From NCBI GenBank assembly GCA_026214975.1, contig CM047805.1, positions 192,581,620 to 192,645,619 of the forward strand: 64,000 nt of DNA, read 5' to 3'. Source of the DNA: Gentiana macrophylla. Its lineage: Eukaryota > Streptophyta > Magnoliopsida > Gentianales > Gentianaceae. The translations under genes and the position numbers were made by a program. The stretch's first letter is position 1. Each line of letters begins with the position of its first letter. The notes under the pieces are model-generated. The model had not been told where the DNA came from and did not search any database. It saw only the letters and a program-made list of their open reading frames with translations. This document shows, in pieces, positions 43,552 to 54,143 of the stretch.

Positions 43552-43945
43552 GCAAACAAGTTTCAGCGACGGCAGTTGTCCAATCTACCACATACATGTT
43601 TTCCTTCCTTCTTCCGGCTAGGACAACTTGAGAAGCTGATTCGCTGATGACAACGCAAAATTCTTTATCAAAAGTAACTTTGTATCCCATATCACAAAAT
43701 TGACTTGTGCTGAGTAGATTGTAGTGTAGTCCTTCTACATAGGATACATTCTTGATTGTAAGTCCATTTCTGATTAAGATGCCAAAACCTCTGGTGTAAC
43801 CTGGTTTTTCTTTACTTCCAAAATTAACTTTTGGACCATTCTTTTCAACGAAATTATCGAGGCGATCTTTGCTCTTTGTCATGTGTCTAGAGCAACCCTT
43901 TGTCAAAGTACCATATATCTGCAGTGAAAATTAGAAATTTTAGGT
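43532..43945 (-). pseudogene. C2 protease end and GAG-pre-integrase domain
   Basis: WYFDKGCSRHMTKSKDRLDN: copia protease motif with DKG where most relatives have DSG. Then NGLTIKNVSYVEGLHYNLLS, FCDMGYKVTFDKEFCVVISE and RKENMYVVDWTTAVAE, the usual segment ahead of the integrase finger. The active-site change would abolish protease activity if real. Confidence 0.8.
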
Positions 43946-46116
43946 ACCCAACTCGATTTGGGTCCATGAGGTCGATTGTCAAGTACAACTCGGGAATATA
44001 TCCTTTTGGAATTCTTGGATATTGTTGCACTTATTTTCATATATATAAGCCACACTCCCATAGCATCTATGTTTGGGTGTGTCTTATTTATATGATTTCT
44101 CGAATCTTTCGATTGTAATTTGTTTCCATGTTGATTTTTGTTATTAAATTTGGAGTGATAATCGTCATTCATTCATCATCGAGGTCTGTATTGACCTTTG
44201 TATTGTGACTTATCTTGAGAAGCGAGATTAGTCCTTCTTTGAGTTTTGGGTGAAACTTGTGATAAGTTTTCGATGCGGAATGATTGTCATTATCGGTTTT
44301 AATAACAAATTCGATTAAATTCCAATCATCATCGAGAGAGATATAACCTTCCGTTCTCCACGAACGTGTGAATATTTGAATGATTGACATTCTTGGATTT
44401 GTTTTGATTGTAATTTTTACGGTTCATGACTTCATTGGTTTTGTGGATCGGCGGTTGATTTGCCGTGTCGGTTTCCATTGAGTACAATTTGGTTTACCAT
44501 TTGATTTAGCTTTGTAGGTAGATCTGATTTGTCTTCTTGGAAAAGCGATTTATCTGTGTGATCTGGCTTTTCTTGGTTCAGCAATTTTCTCAGTTTGTGG
44601 AACTTGCTCAACTACAAACTTAATACCAGTTTTGGTACTCAGCCCAGCGGCTTTGCTAGTTCCATTCTTCGAAGATTCTTTGTGTATCAAATCCTAACCC
44701 GATTTTGTCTCCAAATGGCTTTTCCGATTTGAATCCGATGAATTGAACTTGATTGAGCAAAGCGATTCGATTCTTTGTCGCGCACGATGCGATGATCGAT
44801 GTTGAATCTTTCCTTTATCAGTTTTAGTCAGTTTCAACATTTTTAGTTCAGACTTCAATCTTTCAACTTCAAGATTTAGACTTTATTTCTCTGCTTTGAT
44901 TGATTCATAGCCAGCTTGAATGGTTGCTAGCTGGTTCATCAATTCATCAAGAGTTTCTTCTAATTCTACATGTTTTGGATTGGAGTCAGCAGTCAAAGAA
45001 CATGCATTCATCATGGAAATCTGAGTTGAGGAGTATTTAGAGTTTGATTCACATACCTCATTTGGATCTTCCATGTGTGCCATTAAAGCTGTGTCATCTG
45101 ATAATCTTTCGAGACCGGCTTCATGTCGATTCATCTCCAGCAAGGAGTGCTCTTCTACCAACTCTTCTTGGTGGTGTCTTCTTGATCAGTTCTGGACATT
45201 CAGCTTTATAGTGTCCTGGTTTCTTGCAGATGAAACAAAGGTATTCATCGTCTTTTCTTTTCTCAAGATTCCTTTTGATGAACTTTTGAGTGAATGGGTG
45301 TCCACTTTTCATTCTTCGAATTCTGTTCATCATTAGAGCCATTTGTTCTTCCATTTCATCCAGTTCATGAAGATTGTTAGATGAGTTTTCTTTAATCACA
45401 TTTGATGCTGCTGCAAGTGTTGTGGTCTTTGGTTCTTCCAGAGCTTTGATTATTGCAGCTGTGGTTGTGAAATCTTCACTGAATTCATAAGCTTTCAGAT
45501 CTGAGAAGATCTTGAATGAATCTTCTACATCAAGTCTCCTGGATTCTTCCATGCATGATGACCTTCATTTTCCAAAGACATTGGCAATGCCTTCAATATT
45601 CTAGTGTTGATGACTTTCTTTGAGTATTCAATCTTAAGTAGATCTAGTTCATCCATAATAGCACTGAATCTTGTCTCCATTTGATCAATGGTTTCTCCAA
45701 ATTTGATCTTGAAATTCTCAAACTTTTGCTTTGCAACGGAAATTTTATTTTCCTTGATTGAATCTGTTCCTTCACAAACTAACTGAAGTTTGTCCCACAT
45801 TTCTTTGGCAGTTGTGCATTCTTTCACCTTCAAGTACATGTTGTTGTCTGTGTTCACGAGGATAAAGTCCATGGCAACATTGTTGAGATTGTTTTCGCTT
45901 GCGATCATCACTAGTCCATTCAGATTTGGGTTTTGGAACTCGAACTTGTCTCGTCACCTTCGTTTGCATGTAGGTGATCTGGATTGGTCCATCGGTGAGT
46001 ACATCCATCATTTCATCATGAGTAGTTGCTAGGAATGCCTGTGACACGACGTTTGTATTCGTCAAATCTGTCCATGTTGCACATAAGCATTGTCTTGCAT
46101 ATTGATTGTTATCCAT
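43946..46116 (-). pseudogene. C2 gag with CCHC knuckle and coiled coil
   Basis: Starts MDNNQYARQCLCATWTDLTN at 46116. A shift near 45895 leads into the UBN2/copia-type gag: NMYLKVKECTTAKEMWDKLQ, KQKFENFKIKFGETIDQMET and FSAIMDELDLLKIEYSKKVI. After another shift: EEQMALMMNRIRRMKSGHPF and the knuckle CFICKKPGHYKAEC (CX2CX4HX4C). Then PPRRVGRRALLAGDES and a coiled coil (45160-44840, VELEETLDELMNQLATIQAG). The rest, to the protease near 43945, is a Ser/Asn/Lys-rich tail with many breaks. A second copy is at 57179-59126. Confidence 0.8.
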
Positions 46117-46215
46117 TGTGAGTGAGTGAAGACTGACAGTAGATTAATTTAAAAATTGAGCTTTCAAATAAGAACAACTAGAGGATAATGAGCAAATGAT
46201 ATCTTGTTAAAGAAA
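46117..46215 (-). other. 5' leader of C2
   Basis: About 100 bp between the PBS and the gag start; no notable structure seen. Confidence 0.5.
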
Positions 46216-46233
46216 CACTACTCCGATACCAAT
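46216..46233 (-). other. primer-binding site of C2, initiator-Met type
   Basis: Next to the LTR end the minus strand reads ATTGGTATCGGAGTAGTG, a one-base variant of the iMet-tRNA complement TGGTATCAGAG. Confidence 0.8.
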
Positions 46234-46276
46234 TGTTGGTCCCTTGGAAAGGCTGACACAAGTTTAGAGGGGGGGT

Positions 46277-46281
46277 GAATA
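46277..46281. repeat. target-site duplication GAATA (left of solo LTR)
   Basis: Identical to 48102-48106. The second copy of this LTR has a single GAATA at the empty site near 59285. Confidence 0.92.
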
Positions 46282-48101
46282 TGTTAGTAATATTGTCCGC
46301 AACGGAAGCGATTTATGGATCTAGATCTGTATAATATGCGTAATAAAACAACTAGATCTATTCTACAAGGGGGATGTAGATCATACCTCTTGAATCTCTA
46401 AATTCAAGTTGAAGAACCGCAAAGGATGAATGTGAAGATGTGTAGAGCACCACAGTCTTCCGATCGTGTGATCCAAGCAATTCCCGGTGGAAGGAATTCT
46501 CGACTCGAACCCCTCCGATATGCTACCGGAAAAATCTCCAAGATTTCTCCCCAAATCTCCCTTGGCCGAATTCTTTTCTTCTCTACTATAGGAGAAGAAG
46601 TCGAAATTTATGTGTGTATTGAGGCTTGGGAGAACTCTCTTTATATAGGAGAGTAAAACTTAGCCTCCAAGGATTTTTATTTATCAAACAAAATAAATCC
46701 TTTAATAAAAGATAATTCCATAATATTCTAGAACAAATCTAGAATAATATTTATCTTTATTATTTACCATAAATATTTATCCAATAAATATTTTATGCAC
46801 ATGTCTTATTAATCACAAGAAAACTAATTTCTTGTTCCAAAAATAAGAGAGGCGCCACTTTTAATTCATGACCTAGTCATAATTAATTTTTGGGCTATAA
46901 CACAATTGGGCCAAGTTTATGAAAAATGTCTTTTCCACATATTTAATTATTTAGCCCAACTAATTTAATAGTCCACTAAACAATTAATTCACATATCGTT
47001 TTAATAAAGTCCAACAAGAACTAAATTAATATTATTAGGATTCGACGTCCGAGAATAGCTATGCTATATTAGGAGGCACGTCGGGGACCATGGACTAATA
47101 ATCGTGACTCCGATAAATCAAATAAATAATTATAGGATAATTATATTCGATAAATCAATCACAGGAATATGCCACCATAATCCCGTGACTGCACTCCTCC
47201 GATTATAAGATTATATTTATCTCCTCACGAGAATAATAATAAGCGTCCATTGATATAATCATTACATATGGATTAATCCTCCATAGATTTATTCATTCTA
47301 AATCGGGAAGTTACCGTTAACCCTTTTTAGAACCTCTTATCCTTATTTACCATTAACCCCCTAGTGATCAATTAATTCATACAACTCACTGGTAGCTAAT
47401 CAGTGTAATATGAACTTGTACGATCGATCGGTTTCAGGATTAACAAATAAGGGAGGCTGTCTATCTACTTCCATAAATGGTAGGAATGGATTCCGTGATT
47501 CGTGATAACACGGACTACTCACTCAATCCAAGATACAATGCCAAGATGGGGTAATTCGGACCACGCAGACTCGTGTAATCCTTAACCGTCAAGTCAAACT
47601 TCATATCGATTCAAGCGGTTGATTGTGATCACCTCAGATTAAGATATATCCATAAATATGATCATCCATTGATTCGATAAGACTTCTCGATTACGGAATT
47701 ATATCGTGAACTCTAATCAAATCGGTCCAAATTTCATATGATATATCTATCATATATAAATGCCCCATTAGGTTATCTTAACCGAAAGTCCGGATAAGAC
47801 AATCACACCTATTGTGTTCAGGCGCATTAATAGCACGTTAAAGGAGAGACCCGATACTCTCGATTAACTTCACTACGGGCTAATTGTATTTTAAGTACAT
47901 CTTCACTAACTCAATCCTCCCGTGTATATACCATACAATCGAGTTAAGTGATTACATAAACGATATACTTTAGGGTTTTTCAGTAGTGTAAATACTATTG
48001 TCACATCGGTGAATATGAGAATAATAAATATGAATAATAACATCATTTCATTTATTAAATAAAACAATTACAAAATTGTCTTTCGGGCATCACACCTAAC
48101 A
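46282..48101 (-). mobile_element. solo LTR of the E3 family
   Basis: 1820 bp, starts TGTTAGGTGTGATG on the minus strand and ends ATTACTAACA, with a perfect 5-bp TSD and no internal region. Minus-strand TATA box CTATATAAAG near 46637. It shares long diverged blocks with the LTR at 52287-54127 (CGTCGGGGACCATGGAC, TACCATTAACCCCCTAGTG). A solo LTR forms by LTR-LTR recombination after a full insertion. Confidence 0.88.
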
Positions 48102-48106
48102 GAATA
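48102..48106. repeat. target-site duplication GAATA (right of solo LTR)
   Basis: Matches 46277-46281. Confidence 0.92.
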
Positions 48107-49749
48107 AACTTGTCACCAAAAACTAAATTTAAAACAGATTAGGGTTCAGATAAAACTTGTGTGGAGTTGAGCTGACTAAGCTGAGATTAAATCAAACTGA
48201 CTTAGTCAAACCGGAGTCAATCTGGCAGCGGATATGATTTTAGCCTTTATATTGATCTTGTTATTCATTGAAAATCGAGTGTTGTGAATCGATTCAGTGA
48301 ATGTCAGTTGTGACTCGAGATGTATAACAATCAAGTATCACAATGCTGTAAGTAAATGCTAAATAAATAAGTAAATGCGTAAAGTAAATAAGGCGGATGT
48401 TATAGAGGTTCCAGGTGGTGTAATCCTGTACATCCTCTCTTCCCCTGTGGTGTGGAGGAAAATTCCACTAGAACTTCTTGAGGTGAACTGTTACAAAAAG
48501 TCCTAAACAATAGTCCTTGGCTAATCCCTAGCTTCACTATCTAAACAATTGTAGAACAGGTAGAATTGCTGCTCTCCAAATGCTTGAACCACTGGTCCTT
48601 AGAGGGTAGGATTGCCTCTTCACCAGCTACCACCACAAACACAGTCTACCCGACTGCTTGTCACAACTGTCCTTGACAAAACCTTCCCGGTTTGCTTCAC
48701 AGTCTAAACCTTTGAATTAGAATCAAAGTTGGGCTGAGAATCAATAAATTGATTCTTGTTTGTGGTTCTTCAGAGTGTTGAATTCTTGATAAATTCTTTG
48801 TAGCTTTGAACACTTGAAGAAATACTAGATATGATCTTGTTATAGTTCAGAGATGATAACAATTCAATTAGAGTGCACAAATTGCTTGTTGATTCTTGTA
48901 TATGCTCTTAATCTCCTTCCTCTTTTTGTTTGTGCAGAGTCTTCTATTTATAGTGTGAAGTCCAACGTTCATCTGACTTTGATTTGAATTGTATCAACGT
49001 ATATCTTGCAACGGTTATATTTTTCTCGACCGTTCTCTTTGTGTCGATGACTCGTCCAATTAAATTTCTTTCTTTACAACGTTCGATTGTACTTTCAGTT
49101 TGTTGGATGGCTGACTTATAAAACTGAGTTTCCTTGTCAGTTTTTCATTTGTCAATTTCCTAACTGACTTGGAGCATTAACTGAGATTTTATTCATCTTC
49201 AAAAATCAGTACTCAGCTTTTATATCGATTATAATTGACTTAATCGAGTACACCATGATACATTTATCATCTAAGAATTCATTGTCCTTATGATTCTTAG
49301 GTCTTCATACAAGATCCATAAAGTCGATTTCAGTCACCACAATCTTGCACGAAGTCCAACTCTCTGCCTCGACTTGTAATCTTCATAATCGAGTTTGAGC
49401 CTCGATTCTTCATTCTTCAAGATAAGCCAAGCGAGTCTCAGAACTCTCAGTGAACTTACCTTCTTGATTCCAAGTAGGTGTATTCTGAGTCGAGTTTGTT
49501 TGTCTTGATGATTTCCGTTTTCAAATTGAAATTTCAGTTTTCGAGTTTTATGACACACTATCAATTACGATTGCTTGTGCGATGTAACTTATACAATTAT
49601 CAGACTCTAATAAAACTTATACATTCAGTTCTAGACATCTTTTAGCTTTCCACTATAACAGCTGGCTTCAACACTTCATCAATGAGGTTAAGATAATATT
49701 ATAATAAATAAGATGAATTATCATCAAAACATAAATTTTATTTCCAACA

Positions 49750-50507
49750 AATTCATTTTCAGAACCAAAAATTATGTCATCAGCATATATCTGTACCAGC
49801 AGGGTGTTGTCCCCTTCATTGATTCTGAAAAGAGTCTTGTCAATGGTTCTTTTGGTAAAACCATTGTCCACCAAGAATTGAGATAGGGTCTCATACCATG
49901 CTCTTGGTGCTTGTTTCAAGCCTTAAAATGCTTTATTGAGCCTGTACACTTTATCTTCTTGATATTTAACTTCAAAACCAGGATGTTGCTGAAGAAATAC
50001 TTCCTCCTCCAGAATTCCATTCAGAAATGCACTCTTGACATCCATCTGGTATACTTTGAAGTTTTTGTAAGCAGCATATGCCAAAAATAATCTTATATCT
50101 TCCAGTCTTGTAACTGGGCATATGTCTCATCAAAATCTATTCCTTCTGCTTGAGAATAGCCTTTTGCTACTAGTCTGGCCTTATTCCTCACAATGGTACC
50201 AGATTCATCCAGTTTATTTTTGTATACCCATTTGGCTCCAATTATATTTGCATGATTAGGCCTTTCCACTAGTGTCCAAACTTGATTTCATTCAAATTCA
50301 TTCAGTTCCTCTTGCATAGCAATTATCCAATATGGATCAGATATTGCTTCTTCAACAACTTTAGGCTCCATTTGAGATAGAAAACAGGTAAACATGGCTT
50401 CTAATTGTCTTATAGTTCTCACGCCTTGTTGTATATTGCCAATAACTTGCTCAGCAGGGTGATCCCTTAACCATTGTGGGTTTTGGTTAGATTGATTCTC
50501 AGGAACA
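49750..50507 (-). pseudogene. C1 reverse transcriptase, N-terminal part
   Basis: On the minus strand: QEELNEFE, a [48 protein letters not shown], then a small deletion near 50120 that breaks [27 protein letters not shown] and GLKQAPRAWYETLSQFLVDN follow a TAA, then LLVQIYADDIIFGSENEF, with catalytic YADD near 49780. The chain stops at the C2 insertion. The same breaks occur in the second copy, so they predate the duplication. Confidence 0.85.
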
Positions 50508-51360
50508 TCATCTTGATGAGGTGCATTGTTGCTTGAAGAAAGGGTTCAAGCAGATCCTTGAACCGCCTCGATTGTTGCATCGAGTAGTGTTACAAGCAGG
50601 TGTTTGAAGAGAGTCGTAAATATTTAAGTCATTTATCCTTTCCAAAACATCAACACATTTTGGATCAGTGACTTGTTGATTCTCAGCAGGTTCTGAAGCT
50701 TCATCTTCCATTTCAGTGAACTTAGGTTCATCAAATACAACATGTATTGATTCTTCATGTTTCAGTTGTTCTTTTATTCGAATACTCTGAATGCCTTGTA
50801 CCAGAAGAATATCCCAAGAAGATTCCTTCATCGATTTTGGTTGGAATGTCTTCAATTGCTCCTTATGATTTAATATAAAACATTTGCTTCCAAATGGACG
50901 GAAAGAGGATATATTAGGTTTCCTTCCATTCCAAATCTCATAAGGTGTCTTTAGCAGCTTTTTGTTCACTAGGTCCTAATAATGCTTCACAAATCATAGT
51001 TCTTCCTGCTTCTTTCAAAGTCCTGTTTCTTCTCTCAGCAACCCCATTTTGCTGAGGTGTACCAGCAGCAGCTAGTTGATGCAGCACACCATTCTGCTCA
51101 CAATATTCTCTTATAACTTTATTGAGAAATTCAGTGCCCTTGTCTGATCTGATTTTCACTACTGTCAAACTTTTCTCATTTTGCAGTCTCTTCAAAAGTT
51201 CAGGCATCTTTTGAAGTGTTTCACTTTTCTTGTTCATGAATACTACCCAAGTGTATCTTGAATAATCATCCACAACAACCAGAGTGTACTTCTTCCCTGT
51301 CACACTTGTTGGTGTTACTGGTCCAAACAGATCCATGTGCATCAGCTCCAAAACTCTTTT
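50508..51360 (-). pseudogene. C1 integrase
   Basis: MHMDLFGPVTPTSVTGKKYT (Asp 1), KIRSDKGTEFLNKVIREYCE (Asp 2) and GTPQQNGVAERRNRTLKEAG (Glu): the DDE triad is intact. At about 50970 the sequence jumps from MICEALLGP to the LLKTPYEIWNGRKPN segment; about 15-20 codons present in C2 (YWAEAVNTTCYTQ region) are missing and the frame shifts. The C-terminal tail (50969-50508) runs to FTEMEDEASEPAENQQVTDP and then a region that is scrambled relative to the second copy. Confidence 0.85.
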
Positions 51361-51935
51361 TGTTGATTGCTTAGTCTTTGACTTGAAGCTTGATTTTTTT
51401 GTTTACCTTGCTGACAAGCATCACATATAGCATCCTTTTTGAATGTGATCTCAGGTAAACCAATCACCAGTTTCTTCTTCACCAACTGATTGATATCATC
51501 AAAGTTTAGATGATTCAACTTCTTATGCCATAACCAATTTAGTTCAGACTTTGTATGCACAATCAGGAATGTCTCTGGAACAGCAGTAGACCAATCCACA
51601 ACATACATGTTTTGTTGTCTTCTTCCAGCCAACACAACTTGATCACCTCTTTCACTAATGACAATGCACGTGCCTTTGTCAAAAGTGACCTTGTAACCCA
51701 TTTCACAAAACTGTCCAGTGCTCAGTAGGTTGTAGTCCAGTCCTTCCACAAATGCAATATTCCTGATAGTTAATCCATTTCTCACAAGTGTGTCATATCC
51801 TCTTGTGTATCCTGGTGTGTTCTTGTTGCCAAAATTCACTCTTGGGCCATCCTTTGCCACATAATTTGATAAAGAGTTCTTATTCTTTGTCATATGTCTG
51901 GAACATCCACAGTCAAAGTACCAGACACCCTACAA
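51342..51935 (-). pseudogene. C1 protease end, GAG-pre-integrase and integrase zinc finger
   Basis: WYFDCGCSRHMTKNKNSLSN carries the copia protease motif with DCG instead of DSG. Then NGLTIRNIAFVEGLDYNLLS, EMGYKVTFDKGTCIVISERG and RRQQNMYVVDWSTAVPETFL. The HHCC finger is intact: WLWHKKLNHLNFDD (two His) and AICDACQQGKQ (two Cys). The frame is open for 183 codons, then shifts into the integrase core at about 51350. Confidence 0.85.
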
Positions 51936-51942
51936 AACAAAG

Positions 51943-52286
51943 TTAATGTATTTTAGGTACCCAAAACTGTTTGGGTCCATAGTGGTCAGTGGTAAGCATG
52001 ACCTTTGGCAAATTTCCATAAGTTCTTCTCTGAAAAGTGTTATACTTTTGTTCATACATGTATTCTACACATCCATAAGGTCTAACATTTGGTTGTGTAG
52101 GATTCATATATGCTTTCTGGCCTTTTGGTATGTAATGCTGTTTGGAGTGATTTCTATCGTTAGAAAGCACTAGCATAACCATAGGTTCTTTGTCTGTTAG
52201 AGAGACCCTGTTATATGGAGTCTCATTGAGGTCCTCGCTTGAGGTCTTGTATAAGTCCTCTCTGTGATTCCTTTCTTTGAGGTTTT
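51943..52286 (-). pseudogene. C1 gag C-terminal fragment
   Basis: KQHYIPKGQKAYMNPTQPNV, YGCVEYMYEQKYNTFQRRTY and DHYGPKQFWVPKI, preceded by a Gln-rich tract that is readable in the second copy (RPQQ/RNQQ repeats near 63400) but garbled here. The zinc-knuckle part and start lie beyond the E3 insertion and are not in the window. Confidence 0.75.
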
Positions 52287-52733
52287 TGTAGGATGTAATA
52301 TCTCCGGATGGATCAAAGATTACGCAGAGGAAACTACAAGATCTAGATCTAACAACCAAAATACATAAATAAATAGATCTAAACCTACAAGGGGGTTAGA
52401 TCACCAACCTTTTTATGGTGAAAAACGTCAAGAACAAGTTGAGAAGCCAAAGTCTTCCAACGTGTGTCTCCAAGCACCACCAGGTGGATGGTGTTTCAAG
52501 CCGCCGGACCTCCTCGATATGCTACCCGGAAAATCCCGAAGATTTTCCCAACTCGAAAACCCTAGTATTTAGGCCAAATATCCAAGCCTAATACTCCTCA
52601 ATAATTTCAAAAATTATGTTGTGTCTAAGGCTTGGGAGAACTCTCTTTATATATGAGAGTAATCCTTGTCCTCCAAGGATTTAATAATTAAGAGATAATT
52701 ATTATAATAATCCTTTTTCCAAATAAAAGATAA

Positions 52734-52803
<70 letters not shown>

Positions 52804-54127
52804 AAACAAATTAGGATAAATAAATATATTATCTAATTATCCATGATTTATCACTTAACAAATAAATAATTAAATCATACATTAAATAATTATCCAAGAA
52901 AATTAATTTCTTCCTAATTAATTAACTTACAAAAATGTGCCCCAACCCTATTAAAATAGGTCCACACGCATCTTGAAACAAATTGGGCCGAGTCTACGAA
53001 AAAATTCTTTTCCGTGTATTTAATTATCTAGTCCAACTAAATAATTAATCCACATATCAATTAAATAGTCCAATCCAACTATTTAATTATAATTGAGGTG
53101 CAACGACGAGAAACCATATGCTATGTTAGGAACCACGTCGGGGACCATGGACCCATATTCGAGAGCTACAATAAATTAAATAATATTATCCGTCGGACCG
53201 AACAATAATATTCAATCTATTAATTCGGTATTACACCACCATAAACCCAACCGAACTCTGCGAATATAGATAACATACACTCAACCATGAGTTGATAAGG
53301 TGTCCTTGATATAATCAAGTACATACGGATAAATCCTCCAAAGATCGCTCATTTCATTTCGAGTCGGGATATTTCCGTAAACCCTTCTCGAAACATATTA
53401 TCCTTATTTACCATTAACCCCCTAGTGATCAATTAGTTCATATACCATACTAGTAGCTAGTTAGTCTAACATGAACTCCGCGGATCGATCAGTTTCTAGG
53501 ATTAACAAATAAGGGAACTGTCTGTCTACTTCCCGAGGGAAGGAATGGATTCCATATCTGTGATAGCACAGACTACTCACTCATTCCATAATAGAGCCAA
53601 CGAGAAGTGTTGGACCACATACTTCGAAGTGATCCTTACTAACACATCAAACTCTACCCTAGTCTAAGCAGTCGTATGTGATCACCTTGGGATTGAGATT
53701 AATCCATATATGATCATCTTGTGATTCGATAAGACTTCTCGATCAAGGAATTATATCGAGAACTCAAATCAAATCGGTCCAGCCCTATATGATTATCATC
53801 ATATATAAATGCCTCACTAGGTACCCTATTACCGACAGTCCGGATAAGACTGTCACACCGTAAAGTGTTCTGGGCGCATTATTAGCATATTAATCATGAG
53901 ACCCGTACTCAGATTAATCAACGCTATGGACTAAGTTAATTTTAAGTACATCTCACTAACTCAACCCTCTTGTGTATAGCCATACAGCGAGTTATGTGAT
54001 TACATAAACGAGGTACTTAGGGTTTTTGTAGTGTCTTAATTATTAGCATACATGCATATAATAAGATGAATTATTAATTTCGTCCTAAAACAATTACATA
54101 ATTGTCTTTTCGGCACTACACCTAACA
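52287..54127 (-). repeat. 3' LTR of E3
   Basis: 1841 bp, TGTTAGGTG... to ...CATCCTACA on the minus strand. Minus-strand TATA TATATAAAG near 52647. It contains a long (AT)n tract. Related to the solo LTR at 46282-48101. Confidence 0.8.
52734..52800. repeat. (AT)n microsatellite in E3 LTR
   Basis: More than 60 bp of alternating AT. The same locus in the second copy (63920-63941) has only about 20 bp. Confidence 0.95.
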
Positions 54128-54143
54128 ATCTCCCACTTGCACG
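54128..54143 (-). other. polypurine tract of E3
   Basis: Minus strand CGTGCAAGTGGGAGAT next to TGTTAGG; GTGGGAGATTGTT is a common PPT/LTR junction of plant copia elements. Confidence 0.75.

Larger units (their letters stand above)
36071..49749 (-). mobile_element. SIRE-type Ty1/copia element C2, complete but broken, nested in C1
   Basis: TSD AATTC; LTRs TGTTGG...CCAACA. On the minus strand: 5' LTR (49749-46234, carrying a solo LTR), PBS, gag, protease, integrase, RT, RNase H, spacer with conserved block, env-like remnant, PPT and 3' LTR (37763-36071). It interrupts the RT of C1 between GSENE and the LCEQFA segment. Every coding part has frameshifts, many at CAG/CTG sites that look like sequence errors, so true coding capacity is uncertain. 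Without the nested LTR it is about 11.85 kb. Confidence 0.9.
46234..49749 (-). repeat. 5' LTR of C2, interrupted by a solo LTR
   Basis: LTR parts 46234-46281 and 48102-49749 flank a 1820-bp insertion. Minus-strand TATA box at about 48944-48954. Compared with the left LTR, the differences cluster at CTG/CAG triplets. Confidence 0.9.
49750..52286 (-). mobile_element. C1, middle part (RT start, integrase, protease, gag end)
   Basis: This continues C1 on the far side of C2. The sequence resumes with the duplicated AATTC and reads GSENEF at the breakpoint, matching the RT half that ends at 36065. It ends at 52286 inside the Gln-rich gag tail, where the E3 LTR begins. It is nearly identical to 60926-63460. 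Confidence 0.88.
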
